NCBI GenBank assembly: GCA_014871605.1
Contig: WGSQ01000127.1
Coordinates: 1-5,168, forward strand
Source: Collinsella sp.
GTDB lineage: Bacteria; Actinomycetota; Coriobacteriia; Coriobacteriales; Coriobacteriaceae
Direction of reading: 5' to 3'
Length of the DNA: 5,168 nucleotides
The stretch's first letter is position 1. Every line of letters begins with the position of its first letter. The position numbers were made by a program, and so were the translations under genes. The notes under the pieces are model-generated. The model did not search any database, had not been told where the DNA came from, and saw only the letters and a program-made list of their open reading frames with translations. Positions 1 to 5,168 of the stretch are shown here, piece after piece.

Positions 1-30
1 GGGCTGGCTCTGGGTATCCAGAACCAGCCC
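1..30 (-). terminator. Probable intrinsic terminator of the surface-protein locus (U-run beyond the window edge)
   Basis: On the minus strand GGGCTGGTTCTGG pairs with CCAGAGCCAGCCC around a 4-base loop. The 13-position stem has a single G-U wobble at position 8. On the plus strand the same position is a C-A mismatch, so the structure fits a minus-strand transcript better. It begins 51 bases after the TAG at 82. The U-run would fall left of position 1 and cannot be seen. Confidence 0.6.
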
Positions 31-81
31 ATTTGATGTTCGATGAGCCGAGTCGGCGTCTCTCACAAAAGTAACTAGGAG

Positions 82-2658
82 CTAGCGAGGCTTATCCGAA
101 TTGACCTCCTTGGCGGTGTCTTTTTCGAGCGCCATGCGGCGGGCGCTGTAGGCGACAAGGCCGGCGCCGGCTGCGGCGAGTGCTGCTGCGGCTGCTGTCA
201 GGGGGACGTTGCTGTCGTCCGTGCCCGCAAGCGCGCCCGCTTTTCCGGGGCGCTTGTTATTGCCGTGATCCTTGCCGCTGCCAGAGCCACTGCCGCTACC
301 GGAGCTGCTTCCGCCGGAGCCACCTCCACTCGTGCCGCCATCGCCGTCGACCGTCATCGGGGCGTCGTGAAGTCCTGTCGTATCCGCGTTGTCGCATACG
401 CCGACCTGAACTTCTGAGCGTTCGCATGCCGCGTCGGGCACATGAAGCTCGTGCAGTACGGCACCCAGCGCCGAGTTTGCGCCCGGTCGAATTTCCTCGA
501 GCGTTACGGGATCGAGCGCCACCAGATTACGCGCCTTCGCATATAGCGTTACGCGTTTGCCCACCTCGTCGCTCCAACTCTCGGGGATGGCGAAGCTCAT
601 GCGGAACTGTGCCGTGCAACCCGGTGCCAGCACGGCGTTGCCGTTGTCGGCTACCAGTGGGTGCGTTGCAAAACGTGCGCCCAGTGTCTCGAGCGCGTAC
701 TTTACGTGTGCCATGTCGTTGGCCGAAGCATCTTCGGCAAGCTCCGGATCGTAGATCGATGCCGTGCGTGCGTTCGCCCCTAATCCGATGGATGCGCTGG
801 AGAACGGCTGGCTGGAGCCCTCTCGGTACAGATCGATCGTGCCGGCGGTCAGCAAAGTGTTGCCGTCGTTTCGCACCGTGACCATGAAGGATTCGCCTGC
901 TGCTCCGGGCACCACCGCGCCCGAGGTAGCAACGGCGCCCGTCGGAGTGGCACACGCCACCAAGGGCACTTCGATGTCGTGCAGCTCTGCCTCGCTCTTC
1001 TCCGCGCTCACAATGTGCGTGGCGAGCGCGGAGAGCATGCCTCCCGACGTCAAAAATGTCGTTATCTGATCGACGGGATGGTCCAGCTCGCACATCACAA
1101 ACGGCTCCGTGAACAGATCGCCCGCCAAGGTGCTGGCGAAGATGCGGAAGTGCTTGCCCATCACTGCTACCGGGTTGCCTTCTTCGTCGTAGGTTTGTCC
1201 CACCTTGCCATCGGTGTTCTCTACATAGAGCACGCACCTGCCGTTGTTGCTTACGCTAAACGACGCCGGGCCACAGCCTGCGGCACCCACGGGCTGCGTT
1301 GCAAATGCCGATGCGCCTCGCGTCCAAGTAATATGCTGCAGCTGCTCGTTGACAGTGGCCAAAAAGCCCGAATGTTGTGGCCACGGCACCGCATGGGGTA
1401 CCGTGGCGTCTGGTGGCATAACGCCCCAGCCCGCAATGGACTGGCCGATCACGGCGTACGATGCGCAGCCGCAACCGTCTGCGGTCTCGTACGCAACGGG
1501 CACCACCATTTTGCCGTTGATATTTTCGGGTACGCCCAGCTCGATGCTTGACGGTGCTTGCGGAAAGCGGAGAACTTGGCGGAACGTCAGGCTGTCGCCC
1601 GAAACGTCCGACCACAGGGTGAAGCACTCCAGCGCAACTTCAGCCTCGCTGCCGAGCGCCTTTTCTGCGGTGGTTCCGCGGCGGTGGAGGTAGGCACCCG
1701 ACAGGCGTCCGTCGACCAGCGTCTTGCCCACCGTGATACGCGGGCACTGCAGGCAATGGTAGCCATCCTCTTGCAGGCGGCCGCGCGAGATGCTGCGCCA
1801 TGACGTATGCGACACCACGCGAACTCCGCCGTTGCTTATGCGCAGGCGCACAACGGACAGTATGCCGGATGTGCTCGCCGCATCGAAAGGGGTGTTGTCG
1901 CCGTCGCGGCGCTCGCCCGAGACCAGCAACACGTAGGCGTCTTGGTTTCCTCTTCCGTCCGTATATTCCACTACGTCGAAGTCGTAATCGTATATGCCGT
2001 CGCGCTCCACGTCGCCCTCGCCAAACCCAAGGGGAAAGTCCACGGGCGTGGGAGCGGACCACGTGCCGTTTGCCTTTGTGTGTACCACCAGGCGCGAGCG
2101 ACCATTGTCGCCGTAGCGCACCGAGGCGATACGGAACAGGCATTCTACGCCGGCAATCATTGCCAGCTTCATGTGGGCTTCGCTGAGCACGCCAGCAAAC
2201 AGCACGTTGTCGCTCGAGGGCTTGATGCCGCCACGCTCGTCCTCCGACACGCCGGCAGAATCGGCGTTCGGGTCGGCAACGGTGTTCGTTGCCTGACCGA
2301 TGTAGGTGTACTCATACATCGGCGCGGCGTTTTCGTCGTTCTCTATCAGTGCATGGACGAAATGCTCGATCTGTCCCGTGTCGTCGCTTTCTGCATCCGC
2401 CTCGAGCTCAATGCGCGTGACCGCTTGATCCCAATCGCGCACGACAGGCGCGGCGTTTACGGCAGTGGCCTTAACCTCGGCGCGTGCGAGCAGTTCGGCG
2501 TTGGTGACGATGGTGGCCGATGCGATAAATTGCGGCACGCCGCCCGCCTCAATGTTGCCGGCCGAGCCGAAGCAGGCATCCAGCGTATAAGGCGTATCTC
2601 CACCCAATGCGAGCTCAGAGCGCTGGAGCACATACTGGTCGCCATTGTTCACCGACAT
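82..2658 (-). CDS. Surface-anchored protein, C-terminal half (858 aa), no signal peptide of its own
   Basis: No named family is recognised. The first ATG after the TGA is at 2658, but it lacks a good ribosome binding site, and residues 1-40 (MSVNNGDQYVLQRSELALGG...) are not a signal peptide, so the true N-terminus is probably in the ORF upstream. Residues ~150-560 look like a beta-propeller: NGTWSAPTPV at 198-206, SNNGRCVLYVENTDG at 470-484, and FRIFASTLAGDLFTEPF at 504-520. This resembles sialidase/BNR-like blades, but no catalytic set is visible. Residues ~586-712 resemble a CARDB-type adhesion domain (FMVTVRNDGNTLLTAGTIDL). A Gly/Ser stalk (775-795), a LAGTD sequence (810-814), a hydrophobic helix (~818-838) and a basic tail with RR at 840-841 form a C-terminal anchor. 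There are 14 cysteines, many for an exported protein. The gene ends in TAG. It may be the translated second half of an interrupted gene, or silent. Confidence 0.8.
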   Translation of the reverse strand: MSVNNGDQYVLQRSELALGGDTPYTLDACFGSAGNIEAGGVPQFIASATIVTNAELLARAEVKATAVNAAPVVRDWDQAVTRIELEADAESDDTGQIEHFVHALIENDENAAPMYEYTYIGQATNTVADPNADSAGVSEDERGGIKPSSDNVLFAGVLSEAHMKLAMIAGVECLFRIASVRYGDNGRSRLVVHTKANGTWSAPTPVDFPLGFGEGDVERDGIYDYDFDVVEYTDGRGNQDAYVLLVSGERRDGDNTPFDAASTSGILSVVRLRISNGGVRVVSHTSWRSISRGRLQEDGYHCLQCPRITVGKTLVDGRLSGAYLHRRGTTAEKALGSEAEVALECFTLWSDVSGDSLTFRQVLRFPQAPSSIELGVPENINGKMVVPVAYETADGCGCASYAVIGQSIAGWGVMPPDATVPHAVPWPQHSGFLATVNEQLQHITWTRGASAFATQPVGAAGCGPASFSVSNNGRCVLYVENTDGKVGQTYDEEGNPVAVMGKHFRIFASTLAGDLFTEPFVMCELDHPVDQITTFLTSGGMLSALATHIVSAEKSEAELHDIEVPLVACATPTGAVATSGAVVPGAAGESFMVTVRNDGNTLLTAGTIDLYREGSSQPFSSASIGLGANARTASIYDPELAEDASANDMAHVKYALETLGARFATHPLVADNGNAVLAPGCTAQFRMSFAIPESWSDEVGKRVTLYAKARNLVALDPVTLEEIRPGANSALGAVLHELHVPDAACERSEVQVGVCDNADTTGLHDAPMTVDGDGGTSGGGSGGSSSGSGSGSGSGKDHGNNKRPGKAGALAGTDDSNVPLTAAAAALAAAGAGLVAYSARRMALEKDTAKEVNSDKPR
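136..231 (-). other. C-terminal wall/membrane anchor with a degenerate LAXTG-like motif
   Basis: These are residues 810-841 of the 858-aa ORF: LAGTD, then DSNVPL, then an Ala/Gly/Leu-rich helix, then AYSARR and a charged tail. The order motif, helix, arginines matches a sortase sorting signal. Class E sortases of Actinobacteria are known to use LAXTG; here the glycine is replaced by Asp (or a Gly codon is missing before Asp). It may still be a substrate, or only a membrane anchor. Confidence 0.75.
274..336 (-). repeat. Gly/Ser low-complexity stalk
   Basis: Residues 775-795 of the 858-aa ORF consist almost entirely of Gly and Ser, including a (SG)n run. This is a flexible spacer of the kind that lifts surface domains away from the membrane or wall just before a sorting signal. 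The repeated GGC/AGC-type codons make the DNA prone to slippage and length variation between strains. Confidence 0.85.
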
Positions 2659-2712
2659 ATTCCACGAATCGATGAGTGTGGGCCACGACCCCGACCAAGC
2701 CTTGGTGGTTCA
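2659..2712 (-). other. In-frame TGA plus 17 sense codons joining the two surface-protein ORFs
   Basis: The TGA at 2712-2710 ends the upstream ORF. In the same frame the next 17 codons read TTKAWSGSWPTLIDSWN with no stop, and run directly into ATG 2658. The sense context is TTC AAG TGA ACC ACC. No alternative start codon lies in the 17 codons, and there is no proper Shine-Dalgarno before ATG 2658; the nearest purine run is GTGGA, about three bases away and too close. Three tryptophans in 17 codons look like protein-coding sequence rather than a random spacer. A nonsense mutation (for example TGG to TGA), a base-call error, or leaky UGA readthrough would all fit. Confidence 0.85.
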
Positions 2713-4449
2713 CTTGAACATTACGAACTGGAGTATCACATCGACATCGACGTCTGCACCTACGCGCAGTCGCGGAAGCTGGTGTCCATCTGCCTTCTCG
2801 TACCCAATGAACAGCGTGAGGGATGCGGCGCCGCGCACGGCAGACGAAGCGACGCCTGCAACGCCGGCGCCAAAGGTGACGGCGAGCCCGATCTGGATGG
2901 TGAACGAGCCCGACGTGTTTGAATAGTCGAGCGAAATGTTTTTAAAAAACGCCGCGCCGCTGCCGTGCGTGTGGGCACCCACGGCGAGCGCCAGTTTTGC
3001 CAGCACCCAGGGGTTGACGTTTAGGAAAAATGGCACCGGTCCTAGGGTAAACTGCTCGGTCCAATTGAGGTCGGTTCTTACCTGGAAGAGGGCCTTAATA
3101 TTGCCGTATGCGGGGTCGTTGTTGTTACCCCAGGTTTTGCCCACCCAATCGTAGGCGAGCGAGCCGTACAGCTGTGTGGCGATATCCATCGTGAACAGCG
3201 GCGTGCAATGGTGGCGAAGGAGCTTGGTGTTTCTTGGATCGGTGCCCGAACCGGCACTCATACTCTTGTACTGATTCCACTTCCCCTCCATCTCGTCGAG
3301 GTAGCGGTTTGCCTGCTTGGCGCCCGACTCGCGCGGCGATTTCTTCCAGTATTCCGGATCAGGGTTGCCCGAATCGTTCATATAGCTGGCTGGTTTGTAT
3401 CCTCCGCCAAACAGCACGTATCCAGCAAACGAGAAATCGAAGAGGATTGGAAATGTGGGCATCCAACACGTGAACTTATTACCACCGATGCCGGGAAACG
3501 ATGCGGGGAAATCAAACGGAGTGATCTCCTGGTCCATGGTGGTGGGAATGATGGTGGTCGAGCCTGATTCCGCCTTTGCGGCCGGCGCGGTGACAACGGC
3601 CATGGGGGAGGAGAGCGTGTAGGTTTTGCCCTGATAGTCGAGGACAAAGCGCAGCTTGCACCCTTCTTCCAGAAGGCCCGATGCCGCATCGAGGAGCTTG
3701 TCTTCGAGTGTGAACGTTGCCAGATTATTCGCACCCGATGCACTGGCCTTGATCTGGCCGATCTGTGTGACGGTTTCGGCTGAGCTGCCCGTGGCGGGCA
3801 ATACCTTGTTGATGCACAGCGTTGCCCGTCCACCCTGTGGCAGATGTGCCTGCACGGTAAAGGAGTGCGTATCAGGCTGCCCGTTTGCCGTGTCGTCCTT
3901 CGGCAATGCCATGAACGTGGCTTCAGCGTACTGGATGTCCCATTCGTCGAATGTGAGATGGCGGAAGGACGGCTCGCCGTCGGAAAGCGGACGCGTGGGC
4001 GCGGTTATGGCGGTGCCGCCCTGGATACGCGCAAGGGGAATCTCGACATCACGGTAGCCCGCCATGCTAATGGAGATGCCGCCGTTAAAGTCGTACGCGT
4101 CGAGAAGCGTTGCCTCGTCCACGTAGCCTTCCGAAAGCGGCGCGACCTCAAAGATGGCCGTGCCTTCTTCATCGGTAGTGGCGGTGAGCTGCTTGCCTGC
4201 GGCATAGCGCGATGTGAGCGTGACCTGGGCACCCGTGATGGGCGTATTCTTGTTGGCGACGTCGACCACGACCACACCAAACATGGTGCGCGAGAGAACG
4301 AGCACCCTGAAGGGGTCTTTTTCGTCGGCATAGGCTTCGGTGGGCGCGATCGGCAATATGAAGGCGTTTGCGCTTCCCGGCACGCGCGGCAACATAATGC
4401 TCGCCAGCGAGGACGCTCCGGCAACAAGTAACGAACGGCGATCAAGCAT
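2710..4449 (-). CDS. Exported surface protein, N-terminal half (579 aa), ends at an in-frame TGA
   Basis: I do not recognise a named family. From the ATG at 4449 the protein begins with a twin-arginine-like signal peptide: DRRSLLVAG, then a hydrophobic stretch to residue 20, with possible cleavage after SANA (29) or AYA (41). Residues ~48-145 look like an Ig-like/carboxypeptidase-regulatory fold (VVVVDVANKNTPITGAQVTL, TTDEEGTAIFEV). A second beta-rich region at ~194-286 (FTVQAHL, CINKV, LRFVLDYQGKTYTL) is followed by a Gly/aromatic-rich part to ~495. The last ~75 residues have alternating hydrophobic beta-strand character, ending DVDVILQFVMFK and TGA. There are four cysteines (212, 264, 328, 415). 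No sorting signal or C-terminal membrane helix is present, which is odd for this architecture. The frame continues without another stop into the 858-codon ORF downstream that carries such an anchor, so this is probably the first part of one larger protein. The role is likely outside the cell; no enzymatic motif was seen. Confidence 0.88.
   Translation of the reverse strand: MLDRRSLLVAGASSLASIMLPRVPGSANAFILPIAPTEAYADEKDPFRVLVLSRTMFGVVVVDVANKNTPITGAQVTLTSRYAAGKQLTATTDEEGTAIFEVAPLSEGYVDEATLLDAYDFNGGISISMAGYRDVEIPLARIQGGTAITAPTRPLSDGEPSFRHLTFDEWDIQYAEATFMALPKDDTANGQPDTHSFTVQAHLPQGGRATLCINKVLPATGSSAETVTQIGQIKASASGANNLATFTLEDKLLDAASGLLEEGCKLRFVLDYQGKTYTLSSPMAVVTAPAAKAESGSTTIIPTTMDQEITPFDFPASFPGIGGNKFTCWMPTFPILFDFSFAGYVLFGGGYKPASYMNDSGNPDPEYWKKSPRESGAKQANRYLDEMEGKWNQYKSMSAGSGTDPRNTKLLRHHCTPLFTMDIATQLYGSLAYDWVGKTWGNNNDPAYGNIKALFQVRTDLNWTEQFTLGPVPFFLNVNPWVLAKLALAVGAHTHGSGAAFFKNISLDYSNTSGSFTIQIGLAVTFGAGVAGVASSAVRGAASLTLFIGYEKADGHQLPRLRVGADVDVDVILQFVMFK
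4327..4449 (-). other. Tat-like signal peptide
   Basis: This covers residues 1-41 of the exported protein. The n-region is MLDRR with consecutive arginines at residues 4-5, followed by SLLV, which approximates the Tat consensus (S/T-R-R-x-F-L-K). A hydrophobic core of alanines, leucines and serines follows. Candidate signal peptidase I sites are after SANA (29) and AYA (41); the latter is followed by charged DEKD. The Lys of the consensus is missing, so Sec export is not excluded. Confidence 0.7.
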
Positions 4450-4455
4450 CTTTGG

Positions 4456-4460
4456 CTCCC
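4456..4460 (-). promoter_or_regulatory. Ribosome binding site fixing the start of the exported protein
   Basis: On the minus strand GGGAG lies six bases before ATG 4449-4447 (GGGAGCCAAAGATG). Two upstream in-frame alternatives are poor. TTG at 4545 has no Shine-Dalgarno. ATG at 4506 directly abuts a GCAGG with no spacer, and would put about 20 unneeded residues ahead of the signal peptide. The site therefore decides the start. Confidence 0.8.
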
Positions 4461-4565
4461 ATCCCGCAGGTATCGGTGGAAATAATCCAATTTTGCGAGA
4501 AGGCATCCTGCCACGGTAGTGCCGTCCGAGGGCCAAAATGTCCAATTTGAGCGAGCGAAGCGCCG

Positions 4566-4600
4566 GGGCTCCGGAGCGCGCATGCTGCGCTAGGCAGCCC
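4566..4600 (-). terminator. GC-rich stem-loop after the regulator gene, weak terminator candidate
   Basis: The outer arms GGGCT (4566-4570) and AGCCC (4596-4600) enclose an inner stem AGCGC (4575-4579) with GCGCT (4587-4591), around a small CATGC-containing loop. A 10-bp perfect palindrome, GCTCCGGAGC (4568-4577), overlaps it and could form a competing fold. The stem-loop begins 6 bases after the TAG stop. No U-run follows on the minus strand, so it may be a Rho-dependent or attenuating structure, or may have no role. Confidence 0.3.
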
Positions 4601-4605
4601 GGTCG

Positions 4606-5168
4606 CTAACGCAACATATGCGCGACCAGTTCGGTGCGCGTGCCGATGCCAAGCTTTGCATACACACTGGATAGGCGGTTTTTGACAGTGCCCGGCGATA
4701 CTCCCATATAACGAGCGATTTCGGCGTTGGTCCATCCGCGGCAGGCGAGCATGGCCATGGTGAACTCTGTGGTCGTCAGGTCGTCAGCCACGTCCTCGCC
4801 CGAATCGGGGTTGTGGATGCGCCGCCAGCCGTAGCTGAATCGATACGTAATCTCGATGATACGTGCGAAATCGTCAGGGTATTGCGATTTTAGGCATGCC
4901 TCGATGAGCCCCTGCAAAAGGCCGTGGTGCTCGCCAATGAGCTCGATAAGGCCGTCGGGGCGCGCAATGTTCCAAGCGGCTCCGAAGTGCGTTTTTGCGG
5001 CGTCGACGTCTTTGAGACTCATGCAGGCCATGGAAGCTGCCAGGTGCAGGAACAGTTCCGAGATCGGATAGCTCCCCTGTTTCATGATCAGGGCGTTTTC
5101 CGCCATGCCCAGACTGCGGCCATATTCGCCGCGCAGGTACAGGGCATGCGCCATCACGTAGCTGGCGA
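4606..5168 (-). CDS. LuxR-family transcriptional regulator, C-terminal part (start lies outside the window)
   Basis: This is a DNA-binding regulator that acts in the cytoplasm. The frame is open to the right edge of the window, so the N-terminus is missing; a GTG/ATG pair at 5157-5152 is probably internal, because coding continues upstream of it. The last ~58 residues (4609-4782) are a GerE/LuxR-type HTH: TTTEFTMAMLACRGWTNAEIA, then a recognition helix region around SPGTVKNRLSSVYAKLGI, ending TRTELVAHMLR and TAG. The preceding ~125 residues are helical and TPR-like (ALYLRGEYGRSLGMAENALI, HLAASMACMSLKDVDAAKTHFG), as in MalT/LAL-type regulators. No phosphoacceptor receiver domain is visible, but it could lie beyond the edge. 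The gene is followed by a 156-bp gap and a co-oriented surface-protein gene, a plausible but unproven target. The family call is strong; the ligand and regulon cannot be inferred. Confidence 0.93.
   Translation of the reverse strand, partial: ASYVMAHALYLRGEYGRSLGMAENALIMKQGSYPISELFLHLAASMACMSLKDVDAAKTHFGAAWNIARPDGLIELIGEHHGLLQGLIEACLKSQYPDDFARIIEITYRFSYGWRRIHNPDSGEDVADDLTTTEFTMAMLACRGWTNAEIARYMGVSPGTVKNRLSSVYAKLGIGTRTELVAHMLR
4609..4782 (-). other. LuxR/GerE-type helix-turn-helix domain
   Basis: This is the DNA-binding domain of the regulator at 4606-5168. The visible family features are a Thr/Glu-rich first helix (TTTEF), the conserved WTNAEIARYMGVS turn, the TVKNRLSSVYAKLG recognition helix, and a final hydrophobic helix. 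It lies at the extreme C-terminus, as is usual for LAL-type and other LuxR regulators. Confidence 0.93.

Larger units (their letters stand above)
82..4449 (-). pseudogene. Composite reading: one ~1455-aa surface protein gene interrupted by a single TGA
   Basis: If the TGA at 2712-2710 is read as an amino acid, one frame runs from a good ribosome binding site and signal peptide (4449) to a complete C-terminal anchor (82): 579 + 1 + 17 + 858 residues. Neither half is a complete surface protein alone. There is no other stop or frameshift in either half, so any disabling event is recent, tolerated, or bypassed by readthrough. Wholesale UGA recoding is unlikely, because a single TGA is found in over 1400 codons and Trp is otherwise TGG. 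Whether this is a true pseudogene, a sequencing error or a recoded gene cannot be settled from the window. Confidence 0.5.
4450..4605 (-). promoter_or_regulatory. Intergenic region between the regulator and the surface-protein gene; candidate control region
   Basis: This 156-bp gap has a GC-rich half next to the regulator stop (4560-4600, with hairpins) and an AT-richer half (4480-4550) before the surface-protein start. In the AT-rich half the 8-bp word TCCAATTT occurs twice on the plus strand, at 4486-4493 and 4541-4548, each followed within 1-2 bases by GCGAG. The spacing is 55 bp, close to five helical turns. The first copy is also flanked by an imperfect dyad (CAAAAT at 4534-4539 with AATTTG at 4544-4549). 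No convincing -35/-10 pair was found: TTGGACA on the minus strand near 4545-4539 resembles a -35, but no good -10 follows at the right distance. A promoter here is likely from the gap size but is not located. Confidence 0.35.

Noticed and set aside
527..1237. 236-codon minus-strand frame inside the 858-aa ORF
   Set aside because: It is Arg/His/Gly-rich and lies wholly within the propeller/adhesion coding frame in another register; no start signal or domain supports it.
2694..2712. TGA as a selenocysteine codon with a SECIS hairpin
   Set aside because: The only hairpin seen lies 4 nt after the TGA with its loop about 8 nt away, closer than bacterial SECIS elements allow, and the context (VMFK-stop-TTKAW) is not a redox motif.
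1807..2922. 371-codon open frame on the plus strand opposite the surface-protein genes
   Set aside because: It is antisense to a well-supported coding frame, has no recognisable domain, and has a composition (many Arg, His, Cys, Ala) typical of complementary-strand shadows in GC-rich DNA.
82..4449. Genetic-code reassignment of UGA (as in Mycoplasma or some uncultured lineages)
   Set aside because: Only one in-frame TGA occurs in more than 1400 codons, and Trp and Gly are otherwise encoded normally; reassigned genomes would show many.
4450..4545. N-terminal extension of the exported protein to TTG 4545
   Set aside because: It would bury the signal peptide 32 residues inside, lacks a Shine-Dalgarno, and ignores the GGGAG site six bases before ATG 4449.
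1..5168. tRNA/rRNA genes, CRISPR arrays, insertion sequences or attachment sites
   Set aside because: No cloverleaf, spaced direct-repeat array, transposase frame or terminal inverted repeats were seen on reading both strands.

Overview
The window is about 60% GC by eye. All its convincing genes lie on the minus strand, so it reads from right to left. A LuxR-type regulator of the TPR-plus-HTH kind sits next to a large exported, anchored surface protein with a twin-arginine-like signal peptide, Ig-like and beta-propeller-like regions, a Gly/Ser stalk and a LAXTG-like C-terminal sorting signal. This combination suggests a high-GC Gram-positive, most likely a gut coriobacterium (Eggerthellaceae or a relative). 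That placement is inference from gene style; no marker gene is present.

Layout, in the direction of transcription. (1) 5168-4606: the C-terminal part of a LuxR-family regulator, cut by the window edge and ending in TAG. (2) 4605-4450: a 156-bp intergenic gap with GC-rich hairpins and an AT-rich stretch carrying an 8-bp direct repeat. (3) 4449-2710: a 579-aa exported protein with a good ribosome binding site and a signal peptide, but no membrane anchor, ending in TGA. (4) 2709-82: an open frame in the same register. It has 17 sense codons, then ATG at 2658 and 858 codons, ending in a textbook wall/membrane anchor but lacking a signal peptide and a convincing ribosome binding site. (5) 81-31: a short untranslated tail. 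(6) 30-1: a long stem-loop, probably the terminator of the locus.

The main observation is that (3) and (4) are two halves of one protein. They share a frame, are separated only by a single TGA, and have complementary halves of a surface-protein architecture: signal peptide in one, anchor in the other. Read through, they give about 1455 residues. The simplest explanation is a single nonsense change, probably Trp TGG to TGA, or a base-call error. A functional alternative is UGA readthrough, giving a released short form and an anchored long form. The regulator upstream may control the locus, but this is inferred only from adjacency and orientation.
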